Below the pieces are notes generated by a model. It was not told the origin of the DNA, made no database searches, and saw only the letters and a list, made by a program, of their open reading frames with translations. The translations under genes and the position numbers were made by a program. DNA of 64,000 nucleotides from Lachnospiraceae bacterium NK4A179 (GTDB lineage: Bacteria; Bacillota; Clostridia; Lachnospirales; Lachnospiraceae). The stretch lies in NCBI GenBank assembly GCA_000421045.1, contig ATWC01000001.1:228258-292257 (forward strand), given 5' to 3'. Below are positions 16,544 through 26,201 of the stretch, in pieces; positions within the stretch are counted from its first letter, which is position 1, and every line of letters begins with the position of its first letter.

Positions 16544-18664
16544 ATGGCAGATTTTAATAAAAAAACACTCATAAAAAAACTGGTTCTAATATTCTTGATC
16601 GCAGTCCTGTTGGACATGCTTGTGTTTAATATGCGTTTCTTTCAGTCGTTATCATATGAGGAAATACCTTTCGGAGCATCACATACACTGAGTATAGAAG
16701 GCGGAAATGTTGCTGAAGATGGCACCATAAAACTGGATGAAGGCTCTGCATCGCTAAAGCTTCATATAGGTAACATAAACGAACATCTGGAAAATGTTCG
16801 CATAGATGTTGAAGGTGTAGGCGAAGCTCAATCCTATTCATATTATAGTGAAATTGGCGTGTATGACGTAAAAGTGTCTGTTTGGGACGAGGCCCTGCAT
16901 GAGAAGCTTGGTGACGATGGAATGACTCGGCTTGATAACGGATTGTATGAACTAACAGAAAAAAAACTATTACATGCCGTACCTGATTCGCAATATATCT
17001 GGCTGGAGACATTCGGAAAAACCAGTGACATAGAGATTTTAATAACTCCTCAGCCGGATGATACACGTTCACTTAAAATTATTGATCTTACGTTTAATGC
17101 CACCAAACCATTTAAGCTTTCACCATACAGGATATCCGTATCATTTTTCATATTATCGATCATATATATATTCCTTTTTGAAAAGTCCATATGGAATGAG
17201 GATTGTATTACCTATAAACGTTGGAAAGTGATTCTTCCAATAATCGTATTATGTCTGTCAGCAGTTTTTATCTTTACATGGGATTCCTTAAACATGATGC
17301 TTAAAGATCCTGCCTTCGATGAATATGCTACTTTGGCTCGAGCTCTTGCCGGAAAAAATGTCTCACTCGGAAATGCCAGTAACATAGTTAAAGAATTAGA
17401 AGGCAGTACCGTTTTCTGGCGCATGGGCAGTAATGAAGTAATGTTTGACCACGCCATGTACAACGGAAAGTATTATGTTTATTTTGGGATTTTGCCCTGC
17501 CTTATATTCTTTCTTCCGTATTATCTTGTCACAGGAAAAGATATGATCAATTCTGTTCCTGTTGCCATTTTGTGCCTGACTATAGCTTCGGAACTGTATA
17601 TTTTGATGGGAATGATAATTCGCAGATACTACAGGAAAACGCCATATGCCGCCAGATGGCTGATGACACTTGCCATGATCTGCGGAATGTATCTGCCTCT
17701 TTATATGAGCATTCCTGATCACTATATGATCGCAATATCATCCGGAGTGGCACTTACTCTTGCAGGCGGAATGTGCTGGATGCATGCATGGAAAAATGAC
17801 GGAAAAGTAATGATACGCTTTCTGGCACTTGGTGCGTGTCTTTTTGCAACAGTATCACTTTGCAGGCCTACACTGCTTCTTATGGGCATAGCCTGGTTTA
17901 TGGTCATGATTTATTTAAAGCGTGCAGAAATCGCAAAACTCAAAAAAAGCGAGTTCATAAAGAGTATGTTTGCAATAGCTATCCCCTATGTGGCTTTTGC
18001 ATCATTCTGTATGTATTACAATTATATCCGCTTTGATTCTCCATTTGATTTTGGTGCAGACAAAAACATGACCACAATACCGTTCACCAGTGGCACACCT
18101 TATCTGCCCTATATTATAGCCAGAACACTATATGAATATCTGTTTAGTATTCCTAAATATACTTCCGACTTTCCGTTTATTATCTACGAAGATTGGAAAC
18201 AATTGTTTGAGAGTGCCTCTGCCCTGGCTGTCATTAAGCCTACCGGAGGAATTTTCATAACATCACCGGTGCTGTGGTGTATGTTGCTCTGCATCGCATA
18301 TCGAAAAAAAATTCATGAGAAAAAGTTAAGTGTATTGATGCTGGCTACACTTGCGACAGGAATGTTCCTGATGATCTATGCGGTTGTTTTTACCGGAAAT
18401 GCCGCAGACAGATATATGATGGAATTCAGTTTTATACTTTTTATATGTGCATTTACAGGGATTATGGAGTTTTATGCTGACGCAAAGGAAAAACTTCCCG
18501 AAAAAACACTAAACATGATAATGTCGGTTGTGATATGCCTGCTTCTGATCTCAGTATTTTATGGCTTTTTGCAGCTTTTTACCGGCAAAACGGGCTATGG
18601 AATGAAATTCGGCAATCCGGATCTGTATTATTCAATCTATTATGATATGAATTTTATGTTATAA
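16544..18664 (+). CDS. Polytopic membrane protein, GT-C-like, paralogue 2
   Basis: 706 residues from the ATG at 16544, 14 bp after the previous stop; the frame is open further upstream into the preceding gene but MADFNKKTLIKKL aligns with the paralogue's start MADKLPVNKIKKK. It has the same plan as paralogue 1: one helix, an extracytoplasmic domain with the same landmarks (S-L-H-I-G-N near residue 75, WDEALHEKLGDDG against FDEALFEQVDENG), then the shared FWRMGSNEVMFDHAMYNGKY core and many helices. Tandem duplication with considerable divergence. No terminator hairpin is seen after it before the convergent gene at 18673. Confidence 0.8.
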   Translation: MADFNKKTLIKKLVLIFLIAVLLDMLVFNMRFFQSLSYEEIPFGASHTLSIEGGNVAEDGTIKLDEGSASLKLHIGNINEHLENVRIDVEGVGEAQSYSYYSEIGVYDVKVSVWDEALHEKLGDDGMTRLDNGLYELTEKKLLHAVPDSQYIWLETFGKTSDIEILITPQPDDTRSLKIIDLTFNATKPFKLSPYRISVSFFILSIIYIFLFEKSIWNEDCITYKRWKVILPIIVLCLSAVFIFTWDSLNMMLKDPAFDEYATLARALAGKNVSLGNASNIVKELEGSTVFWRMGSNEVMFDHAMYNGKYYVYFGILPCLIFFLPYYLVTGKDMINSVPVAILCLTIASELYILMGMIIRRYYRKTPYAARWLMTLAMICGMYLPLYMSIPDHYMIAISSGVALTLAGGMCWMHAWKNDGKVMIRFLALGACLFATVSLCRPTLLLMGIAWFMVMIYLKRAEIAKLKKSEFIKSMFAIAIPYVAFASFCMYYNYIRFDSPFDFGADKNMTTIPFTSGTPYLPYIIARTLYEYLFSIPKYTSDFPFIIYEDWKQLFESASALAVIKPTGGIFITSPVLWCMLLCIAYRKKIHEKKLSVLMLATLATGMFLMIYAVVFTGNAADRYMMEFSFILFICAFTGIMEFYADAKEKLPEKTLNMIMSVVICLLLISVFYGFLQLFTGKTGYGMKFGNPDLYYSIYYDMNFML

Positions 18665-18672
18665 AGATATGA

Positions 18673-20202
18673 TCAATAAACATCAAAATGAAATAGATAT
18701 GTGCCGGCAAAATCATACATCTGAACATCTCCCGAGGCTACAAGACTGTCATATAGTGGCTGCCAATTCTTTTGGGCTTCATATAAATGCGATGTGATTA
18801 TCCAGCAATGCCCTGCATCTCTTATCGCATCCATATCCTTCTTCAAATTATCAGGGTCTGTAGCTGAGCCTGTAGACCAAATGATATTGTCGGTATCGGC
18901 TTTACCAAATCTGTCAACATCATATCCGATATGGTATTTAACCGCATATGCACTCTCATAATATACAAATACAGACTCATTGAATGTCATATTTTCCTGG
19001 ATTACATCCATAAGTTTATTAACTTCCTCTCCCTGCCAGTATACATTGTCAGGATTGATATAAGTCTTTATTCCCTTTCCATTAAGCACTACCATGATCA
19101 GAACAACTGCGCAGAGCAGTTCATATACGATTTCAGGTATTTTTTTCCATTTCATTGATAAATATTTTATCCATATATCTATACCATAAAAAACTAAGAT
19201 CATATAAAGAGGATACGAAAAAAGCCATATTCGGTCAGATACAGGAAACAAGTGAAATGAAGATGCAATGACAGCTATAAGAAAAGATAATCCTATGCCG
19301 CATAATGTAATGTTCTTTTCTTTTATTGCCGTTATCAAACCGGCAGCCGATACGATAACAAGCAGGTAATTACTGTCAGCTGAAATCATCAGTATCTTAA
19401 AGAATTCAAAGTTTTTGATTAACGTCTCTATATTACCCGGAGAAAATACGAAGAACTGCCCTGTCCAGATATCCTGCATCTCATTAGAATTACATGTCTT
19501 CAGCCAGAAAAGATAATAAATCACAAAAACTGCAAATGATGATGCTCCTGCTATCAGATCGGATACCATCACCTTTTTATCTTTTTTTAGCGCACCGTAT
19601 ACCATATCACATATGATCAATCCGGCTATAACAAAACAAGCCGGATTAGCAATGAGTATAGAGGCTATAAAGACACAACACAAAATTATGAGACTTTTAC
19701 GGTCTCTTTTCTTTCTGTAAATTTCAAAGAATAGAACGCATAGCAGACAGCAGGCAGCCTCGGAAATATAGCCTTTCACCTGATTAGAGTATTTAATCAA
19801 ATAGGTCATATTTGCCATGCAGGTCCCGAGCAAAACATAAAACCGCATATCCAGAGCCTTTGATATGATCACTGCTAATATACATACCGCAGAAAAACCA
19901 ATTATCGATAGCAGTCTCAGATTGAATTCACTGTTACCGAAGATAATGACTATCAATTTTGTCAGAAACGTATATCCTATGGTAGGCGCCTGATTATTCA
20001 GTGGTGGAAGGGTCAAAATCTCACTTAAGCTTCTTCTTGAAAAGTTTTCCGCAAGCATAGCCTCATCATACCAGAGAGATCTGTTTACGAAGTTCATGAG
20101 TATACTTACCAATATACCTGCAGCAATCCCGAAACACCCAATAATATTGATTATTCTGTCTATGCGAATATTCTTATCTTCAGTGGTTTTTACAGTATTC
20201 AT
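18673..20202 (-). CDS. GT39-like membrane glycosyltransferase
   Basis: 509 residues from the ATG at 20202 (MNTVKTTEDKN). A TTG further upstream would add 8 residues with no better ribosome-binding site. About 10-12 membrane helices. After the first helix comes NRSLWYDEAMLAENFSRRSL; the W-x-D-E motif in the first outer loop is the catalytic signature of the PMT/ArnT-like GT-C enzymes, which move a sugar from a polyprenyl phosphate to an acceptor outside the membrane. The C-terminal domain is soluble and extracytoplasmic. It lies 36 bp after dprA on the same strand and could be read through from it. A TATAAT at 20214-20209 also sits just before the start. Confidence 0.8.
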   Translation of the reverse strand: MNTVKTTEDKNIRIDRIINIIGCFGIAAGILVSILMNFVNRSLWYDEAMLAENFSRRSLSEILTLPPLNNQAPTIGYTFLTKLIVIIFGNSEFNLRLLSIIGFSAVCILAVIISKALDMRFYVLLGTCMANMTYLIKYSNQVKGYISEAACCLLCVLFFEIYRKKRDRKSLIILCCVFIASILIANPACFVIAGLIICDMVYGALKKDKKVMVSDLIAGASSFAVFVIYYLFWLKTCNSNEMQDIWTGQFFVFSPGNIETLIKNFEFFKILMISADSNYLLVIVSAAGLITAIKEKNITLCGIGLSFLIAVIASSFHLFPVSDRIWLFSYPLYMILVFYGIDIWIKYLSMKWKKIPEIVYELLCAVVLIMVVLNGKGIKTYINPDNVYWQGEEVNKLMDVIQENMTFNESVFVYYESAYAVKYHIGYDVDRFGKADTDNIIWSTGSATDPDNLKKDMDAIRDAGHCWIITSHLYEAQKNWQPLYDSLVASGDVQMYDFAGTYLFHFDVY

Positions 20203-20238
20203 GAGCCTATTATAACATGACGTCAAAAATAGAGAATC

Positions 20239-21432
20239 TTATATCAGGAAATACATATTCCCTCTGTTTGATATCCTATCCTCCATCTGCAGGTTTATCA
20301 GATGCCCCATCAGCGCCTGCAGTGTTAAATCTTTGGCGGTTGAAGCAAGTTCACCCTGCCCCTGTTTTATACGTTCCAGGATCATTTCTGGTTCGTATTC
20401 ATGTTCTGAGAGGAGCCTTAAAAGCTCTGTATCCAGAGGATCTTCACATTCCGGTATTTCAGGTTTTGTCTTTTCCCTTTTTTTCATTTTCTTTTCTTCG
20501 GCCATGCGTTCAGCCATGCTCAGACCGTCTGTACTTATGTGCTTCCTGTGCGCCTGGATCATGCCGTTAAGTTCAAATATGATATCATCTGCGCAGCTGG
20601 CTATCCCGGCACCATCACGGATGAGCCTGTTGCAGCCGGCACTCAAAGCATCATCAATCCTTCCCGGCAGCGCATATACATCCCTTCCCTGCTCAAGTGC
20701 ATATCCTACTGTAATAAATGTTCCTGACTTTTCTCTTGCCTCTATCACAAGCAATATATCTGAAAATGCAGAAATTATCCTGTTCCTCATTGGAAAATTC
20801 GATGCCTTTGATTCAGTTCCCGGATAGAATTCACTCACCACACCGCCATGTTTAATTAAATTCTGATAAAGCTCAGTGTTAGCTCTAGGATATATCACAT
20901 CAGGCCCCGACCCCAGACAGCCATAGCTCTTTCCTCCGTTATCAATGCACGCACTCTGGGATATCCCGTCTATCCCCACCGCCATACCGCTTATCACATT
21001 CACGCCTGCCTTAGCCATTTCAGCTCCAAAGTATGCAGCCGAGCGTCTTCCATAATCGCTGCAGTTCCTGGCCCCGATTATGCCTACGGTAGGTATGTCA
21101 TCTGCAGGCAGTTCTCCTTTATACCAGAGTGCGTAAGGTGCACCACTTGTTTCCCTAACCCTTCCCGGATATGAATCTTCCTCAAGGCAGACAAAACCAA
21201 TCCCCTGCTTTTTCCATTCTTCAGCCTGTGACAAAGGCAGGCCCCGTTTCTTAGATGCACTTATCTCCATTACATCCTTATCCTTCAGAAATGAACAAGC
21301 CATCAAAGCCTTTTCACTGCAGTCAAATACATGTTTTGCGCTGCCGAATCTTTCGAGCAAACCCTTCTGCTTTGACGGAGAAACAGCTCCGCTAAGCAAT
21401 GCAAACCACTGTCTGTATATCATTTCACTCAT
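20239..21432 (-). CDS. dprA: DNA-processing protein DprA (Smf)
   Basis: 397 residues from the ATG at 21432, which overlaps the comM stop as ATGA. DprA binds incoming single-stranded DNA in transformation and loads RecA. Residues about 95-300 hold the Rossmann-like core: GIIGARNCSDYG, VISGMAVGIDGIS, GCLGSGPDVIYP, SEFYPG, NFPMRNRIIS, and VIEAREKSGTFITVGYALEQ. A C-terminal winged-helix-like domain (after 320) ends with IS-N-RGNMY, the usual DprA tail. The comM-dprA pair is a common clostridial arrangement. Confidence 0.96.
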   Translation of the reverse strand: MSEMIYRQWFALLSGAVSPSKQKGLLERFGSAKHVFDCSEKALMACSFLKDKDVMEISASKKRGLPLSQAEEWKKQGIGFVCLEEDSYPGRVRETSGAPYALWYKGELPADDIPTVGIIGARNCSDYGRRSAAYFGAEMAKAGVNVISGMAVGIDGISQSACIDNGGKSYGCLGSGPDVIYPRANTELYQNLIKHGGVVSEFYPGTESKASNFPMRNRIISAFSDILLVIEAREKSGTFITVGYALEQGRDVYALPGRIDDALSAGCNRLIRDGAGIASCADDIIFELNGMIQAHRKHISTDGLSMAERMAEEKKMKKREKTKPEIPECEDPLDTELLRLLSEHEYEPEMILERIKQGQGELASTAKDLTLQALMGHLINLQMEDRISNRGNMYFLI

Positions 21433-22964
21433 TTCCAGTACCTCTCTTCTATGCTCCTGTAACACAGCGCTTCCTGCAGATGCATAAGTCCAATATTCTC
21501 TGCCCCTTCGATATCAGCAATAGTCCTGGCTACCCTCAGTATCTTATGATACGAACGGATACTCAGATGCATCCGCTCATAGGCTTTCTCCATAAACTTC
21601 CGTTCCTTCTCATCCAGTACGATCATTTCCTCTATATCTTTAGAGCCCATCTGTGCATTGAAATCTATCTTAAGAGCTTTAAACCTTTCCTTTTGTTTCT
21701 CTCTTGCTTTCAACACAAGTTCACGCATGGAAGCGCTGTCCATGCCTCCGTCACCACTCTTATGTCCGTTTAAATCAGAACTTTTAAGCCTGTTCATTTC
21801 GACGCAGATATCTATACGGTCAAGCAGCGGGCCTGAAAGTTTTGCAAGATATTTTTTCACCTGCTCATCCGTACAGCGACACAGATTAGGGTCAGGGAAA
21901 TTACCGCAGGGACAGGGGTTGATCGCCGCAAGCAGCATAAAATCCGCAGGAAACTCACATCCTCCGGTGCTTCTGTCTATCCTTATCTTCTTATCTTCCA
22001 TAGGCTGTCTTAATACTTCCAGAGTCTGTGCATTGAAATGAACAGCTTCATCCAGAAATAGAACGCCCTTATGCGCACGGCTTATAAGTCCCGGCGACGG
22101 CACCCTGCCGCCACCTGCAAGAGAATGAACCGTAGCAGTATGATGAGGTGCAACAAAAGGTCTTTTTCTTATCAGACAGTGACCGTTATCCAGAAGTCCC
22201 GCGGCACTGTATACTGCAGATACTTCAAGGCTCTCCTCCTTGCCAATGGGAGGAAGTATTCCCGGCAGTCTCTTAGCAGCCATTGTTTTTCCTGCACCGG
22301 GAGGCCCGATCATAAGAAGATTATGAAAGCCTGCAGCGGCTATAGTCATTGCCCGCTTCAAACCTTCCTGGCCATGTATATCCGAAAAATCAGGATATAC
22401 TGTATCGTCAGACCTGCTTTCAGCAGTCTGTTCGCCTTCGGAAGAAAGAACCTTCTCACCCCTAAGCACTGCAATTATCTCTCCCAGAGTCCTGACACCC
22501 AGGATATTTACCTCGCCCACAGCTTCGGCTTCCTTCAGATTCTCATATGGCAGTATGCAGGTCCTCATTCCACACTCCCTTGCCTTTATGACCATAGGCA
22601 GCACACCTCTTATCCTGCATACGCTCCCATCCAGTGCAAGCTCACCTGCAACAAAGCATTCCTCCAGGCAGTCCTGCGGCAAAAGATCAAGTGCTTTAAG
22701 TAGTCCCAACGCTATCGCCAGATCATATCCCGTACCTTCCTTCGGCTCATCTGCCGGAGCCAGATTTATCGTTATCCTCTTGGGCGGCAGGATTATATCT
22801 TCATTCCTGAATGCCACTCTGACGCGTTTAGCTGCCTCCCTTACTTCATTTGACAGTTTCCCCACCATCTCAAAAACCGGCAGACCGTTTGAAACATCGC
22901 ATTCCACCCTGACAGTCCTGCACTGCACGCCAAAAAGCCCTCCGCTCATCACCTGAGATACCAT
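21429..22964 (-). CDS. comM: ComM/YifB family AAA+ ATPase (Mg-chelatase-like)
   Basis: 511 residues. Hexameric helicase-like AAA+ protein that promotes branch migration in natural transformation. N-terminal Lon-protease-like fold (ITINLAPADEPKEGTGYDLA), Walker A GPPGAGKTMAA near residue 220, Walker B GVLFLDEAVHF, a zinc-like cluster CPCGNFPDPNLCRC, and DRIDICVEM near the sensor region. AAGGAGG stands eight bases before the ATG. It is translationally coupled to dprA. Confidence 0.96.
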   Translation of the reverse strand: MVSQVMSGGLFGVQCRTVRVECDVSNGLPVFEMVGKLSNEVREAAKRVRVAFRNEDIILPPKRITINLAPADEPKEGTGYDLAIALGLLKALDLLPQDCLEECFVAGELALDGSVCRIRGVLPMVIKARECGMRTCILPYENLKEAEAVGEVNILGVRTLGEIIAVLRGEKVLSSEGEQTAESRSDDTVYPDFSDIHGQEGLKRAMTIAAAGFHNLLMIGPPGAGKTMAAKRLPGILPPIGKEESLEVSAVYSAAGLLDNGHCLIRKRPFVAPHHTATVHSLAGGGRVPSPGLISRAHKGVLFLDEAVHFNAQTLEVLRQPMEDKKIRIDRSTGGCEFPADFMLLAAINPCPCGNFPDPNLCRCTDEQVKKYLAKLSGPLLDRIDICVEMNRLKSSDLNGHKSGDGGMDSASMRELVLKAREKQKERFKALKIDFNAQMGSKDIEEMIVLDEKERKFMEKAYERMHLSIRSYHKILRVARTIADIEGAENIGLMHLQEALCYRSIEERYWK

Positions 22965-23115
22965 GTAATGTCCTCCTTGTATTTAGTTTTTAATAGTTAG
23001 CGCAATTAGTAATTGCCAAAAACAATGCTGAAATATCCGACAACGCTGAATGCGATCGTCTTCCGGGAAAGATATCCCGTTTTGAACTAAAGTCGATGAA
23101 AGAGATAATATAATA

Positions 23116-23145
23116 AGACTCCGGAGATTTCAAGCCCCGGAGTCT
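23116..23145 (-). terminator. Terminator-like hairpin after the lipoprotein gene
   Basis: AGACTCCGG and CCGGAGTCT form 9-bp arms about 20 bp past the stop codon at 23164; on the minus strand it is followed by TATTATATTAT. The U-tract is poor but the stem resembles the terminator at 34685-34717. The rest of 22965-23163 holds the comM leader with a possible TTGGCA-18-TATTAA promoter. Confidence 0.6.
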
Positions 23146-23163
23146 AAATGATCATTTTTGTTA

Positions 23164-23946
23164 CTATTCCCAACCCTGATCGAGATCCTTTAGATTGACC
23201 TCGATCCCGTTAACAATTTTGCTATCGCTGTCATAATATAATACTACCCAGTTCTTACTGCCCTTCGCTCTGACAACATACTGGTTTATACGGCTGTCCA
23301 GCCCTTCAGACTCTATCGAAAACCCTCTTGCCGCAAGCACTGCAGCCGCATCGTCAACCGCCTGCCCTGTCTTTGCCCCATATACAGAAACATTGGATGT
23401 ATTTATCTTATGACCGTGATCGCATATGGCACCGTCATCCTCCACATGAACCCAGCTGCCCATGTCATTCCACATAAAACAATTCGATGACTGATATATA
23501 TCCGGATAAAAGTCATTCATCACAAAATAAAGATTCTGACCAAAATAATCCGAAAGCTCTATACTCTTCAATTTTGAAGCATCATACTGCTGTGATGCCT
23601 GAGGGGTCTTTGCGGGCTCTTCAGCATCCATAGCCCATTCAATCTCGGGAAGATCATCATCAGTAGCAGAAGCTTTCGTATCCTGAACCTCTTCCGGAGG
23701 CAATTCAGAAAAAGCAGAAGAAACCGTATCCGGTTCATCTTCTGAAACAGTATCTGTCTCACCGGATGCTGCCGCTTCTGTCACATCCGCTTCCTCTGTC
23801 ATTTCTTCTGATACCTGCTCTTCTATCACTGCTTCCGTTGGATCTGCCGCGATCTGATCTGCATCAGCTGACTTATCTGCACCGCACCCTGCCGTCATAA
23901 GTACGAAAGCCATAAATATACCGCAAAACAATATTGTCTTTTTCAT
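23164..23946 (-). CDS. Acidic lipoprotein of unknown function
   Basis: 260 residues from the ATG at 23946, preceded by GAGGAA at good spacing; 14 codons upstream in frame lack such a site. MKKTILFCGIFMAFVLMTAGC is a lipoprotein signal peptide with lipid-bearing Cys21. Residues 22-130 are a low-complexity Glu/Asp/Ser/Thr linker, probably a spacer through the wall. The C-terminal 120 residues form a folded domain with SYDFGQNLY-like and VVLYYDSDSKIVNGI segments. No named family recognised. It is transcribed away from typA. Confidence 0.8.
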   Translation of the reverse strand: MKKTILFCGIFMAFVLMTAGCGADKSADADQIAADPTEAVIEEQVSEEMTEEADVTEAAASGETDTVSEDEPDTVSSAFSELPPEEVQDTKASATDDDLPEIEWAMDAEEPAKTPQASQQYDASKLKSIELSDYFGQNLYFVMNDFYPDIYQSSNCFMWNDMGSWVHVEDDGAICDHGHKINTSNVSVYGAKTGQAVDDAAAVLAARGFSIESEGLDSRINQYVVRAKGSKNWVVLYYDSDSKIVNGIEVNLKDLDQGWE

Positions 23947-24103
23947 ACATTCCTCATTCTCTTTCTCAATCCTATCGGCCACTGACATATTTCCTTTTAA
24001 GATAATACGCTGTCATGGTCAGATGGTAATTTACCCCTGACGGGATAGTCATAATTTTATCATAAATCGCCTTAATAATAGCCGTCCTTCGTCATATTTT
24101 ACA

Positions 24104-24132
24104 TTGAAAGGCTATCAGATTTGTGCTATTTT
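24104..24132 (+). promoter_or_regulatory. Promoter of typA
   Basis: TTGAAA at 24104-24109, 17-bp spacer ending TGC, TATTTT at 24127-24132 (extended -10). Predicted start near 24139, with a 45-nt leader to the ATG. Confidence 0.7.
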
Positions 24133-24183
24133 ATATCGGTATGTTTTTTAACGGGTAAAGTAATTTTGGAGGTACATTACATT

Positions 24184-26031
24184 ATGCAGCAGAAAAGAGA
24201 AGATGTCCGTAATGTCGCTATCATAGCCCATGTCGATCATGGAAAGACCACACTTGTGGATGAGCTTTTGAAACAGAGCGGTGTTTTCCGCGACAACCAG
24301 GTTGTGGCAGAGCGTGTCATGGACTCGGGAGATATCGAAAGAGAGCGCGGAATTACCATCCTCTCAAAGAATACTGCCATCCATTATAAAGATACAAAGA
24401 TCAACATCATTGATACTCCGGGACATGCTGATTTCGGCGGTGAGGTTGAACGTGTACTCAAGATGGTCAACGGCGTTATCCTTGTCGTTGATGCCTTTGA
24501 GGGTCCCATGCCACAGACACGTTTCGTGCTCAGCAAGGCAATGGATTTAAAGCTTCCGGTCATCGTATGCGTTAACAAGATCGACCGTCCCGAAGCAAGG
24601 CCCAAGGAAGTTATCGATGAAGTTCTTGAGCTCCTTATGGAACTTGATGCCGATGATGATTTGCTTGATTGTCCTTTCATCTTCGCATCAGCTAAAGCAG
24701 GTATAGCTTCAACTGATCCTGATGTACCCGGAACTGATATGGAGCCCCTCTTTAAGACCATCGTTGACTATATCCCCGCTCCTGAAGGCGATCCGGATGC
24801 CGGCACACAGATCCTTATCTCAACTATCGACTACAACGAATATGTAGGCCGTATCGGTGTAGGTAAGGTTGATAACGGTATCGTAAAGGTCAATCAGGAA
24901 GCAGTGATCGTAAACCACCACGATCCTGATAAAGTTAAGAAAGTAAAGATCAGCAAGCTCTATGAGTTTGACGGGCTTGATAAGGTGGAAGTCTCTGAAG
25001 CAAAGATCGGTTCGATCGTAGCCGTATCCGGTATTTCCGATCTTCATATCGGTGATACCATCTGCTCTCCAGATCATGTAGAAGCTATCCCCTTCCAGAA
25101 GATTTCCGAGCCTACCATAGCCATGACATTCTGCGTAAATGATTCCCCTTATGCCGGTCAGGAAGGCAAATTCGTAACATCAAGACATCTTCGTGAAAGA
25201 CTCTTCAAGGAGCTTAATACTGACGTTTCACTCCGCGTTGAAGAAACAGATTCTACAGATGCATTTAAAGTATCGGGACGCGGTGAGCTTCATCTCTCCG
25301 TACTTATTGAGAACATGAGACGTGAGGGCTATGAATTCGCTGTATCAAAAGCTGAAGTGCTCTATCATACTGACGAGAACGGCAAGCGCCTTGAGCCTAT
25401 GGAAAAAGCCTATATAGACGTTCCCGACGAATTCTCCGGAGCTGTAATTGAGAAGCTCTCTCAAAGAAAGGGTGAGCTTCAGAATATGGGTACTATCAAT
25501 GGCGGATATACACGTCTTGAGTTTTCTATCCCTTCAAGAGGTCTTATCGGCTACAGAGGCGAGTTCATGACCGACACAAAGGGTAACGGAATCCTTAATA
25601 CAATATTTGACGGATATGCGCCTTTTAAGGGCGAGATAGCTTACAGACCTTCAGGTTCGCTCATAGCTTTCGAAACAGGTGAAGCTGTAACATACGGTCT
25701 CTTCAATGCACAGGGTCGCGGACAGCTCTTTATCGGAGCCGGTGAAAAGGTTTACTCCGGTATGGTCATCGGTGAGAATCCCAAGGCCGAGGATATCGAA
25801 GTTAACGTATGCAAAAAGAAGCAGCTTACAAATACACGTTCTTCCGGCTCAGATGACGCTTTAAAGCTCACTCCGCCCAAGATCTTAAGTCTTGAGCAGT
25901 CGATCGATTTCATAGGCGCTGACGAGCTTCTGGAAGTGACTCCCGAGCACCTGAGGATCAGAAAGAAAATACTCGATCCTCTTAAGAGAAAGCGTGCCGC
26001 TATATCAGCAGCCGCTAAAGCAGCTAAATAA
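24184..26031 (+). CDS. typA: Ribosome-binding GTPase TypA/BipA
   Basis: 615 residues from the ATG at 24184 ([14 protein letters not shown]), with TTGGAGG upstream; the frame is open for 21 more codons but without a ribosome-binding site. Translational GTPase related to EF-G that helps 50S subunit assembly. Seen: P-loop [15 protein letters not shown], switch [13 protein letters not shown]3 [16 protein letters not shown]4 NKIDRPEA, then domain II, an EF-G-like domain III/V and the TypA-specific C-terminal domain ([17 protein letters not shown]). Single-gene unit with its own promoter and terminator. Confidence 0.98.
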   Translation: MQQKREDVRNVAIIAHVDHGKTTLVDELLKQSGVFRDNQVVAERVMDSGDIERERGITILSKNTAIHYKDTKINIIDTPGHADFGGEVERVLKMVNGVILVVDAFEGPMPQTRFVLSKAMDLKLPVIVCVNKIDRPEARPKEVIDEVLELLMELDADDDLLDCPFIFASAKAGIASTDPDVPGTDMEPLFKTIVDYIPAPEGDPDAGTQILISTIDYNEYVGRIGVGKVDNGIVKVNQEAVIVNHHDPDKVKKVKISKLYEFDGLDKVEVSEAKIGSIVAVSGISDLHIGDTICSPDHVEAIPFQKISEPTIAMTFCVNDSPYAGQEGKFVTSRHLRERLFKELNTDVSLRVEETDSTDAFKVSGRGELHLSVLIENMRREGYEFAVSKAEVLYHTDENGKRLEPMEKAYIDVPDEFSGAVIEKLSQRKGELQNMGTINGGYTRLEFSIPSRGLIGYRGEFMTDTKGNGILNTIFDGYAPFKGEIAYRPSGSLIAFETGEAVTYGLFNAQGRGQLFIGAGEKVYSGMVIGENPKAEDIEVNVCKKKQLTNTRSSGSDDALKLTPPKILSLEQSIDFIGADELLEVTPEHLRIRKKILDPLKRKRAAISAAAKAAK

Positions 26032-26048
26032 TTCCAAGTAATTCTTCA

Positions 26049-26080
26049 ATGCCCTGCAGAATACTGCAGGGCATTTGTTT
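26049..26080 (+). terminator. Intrinsic terminator of typA
   Basis: ATGCCCTGCAG, loop AATA, CTGCAGGGCAT and then TTGTTT, 18 bp after the typA stop. Confidence 0.88.
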
Positions 26081-26138
26081 CTCATATACGCGCTGTATTT
26101 TATTCTGTGCTGCAGAGCTTTAGCGGTGATATGCAGAA

Positions 26139-26169
26139 ACTCCCCGCAGTACTTATGTATGCGGGGAGT
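26139..26169 (-). terminator. Terminator of the hom-lysC unit
   Basis: ACTCCCCGCA and TGCGGGGAGT form perfect 10-bp arms around an 11-nt loop, about 30 bp past the lysC stop. Followed on the minus strand by TTTCTGC. Confidence 0.75.
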
Positions 26170-26201
26170 TTGTATATACGCTACAGATGTTTACGAGCAG
26201 A

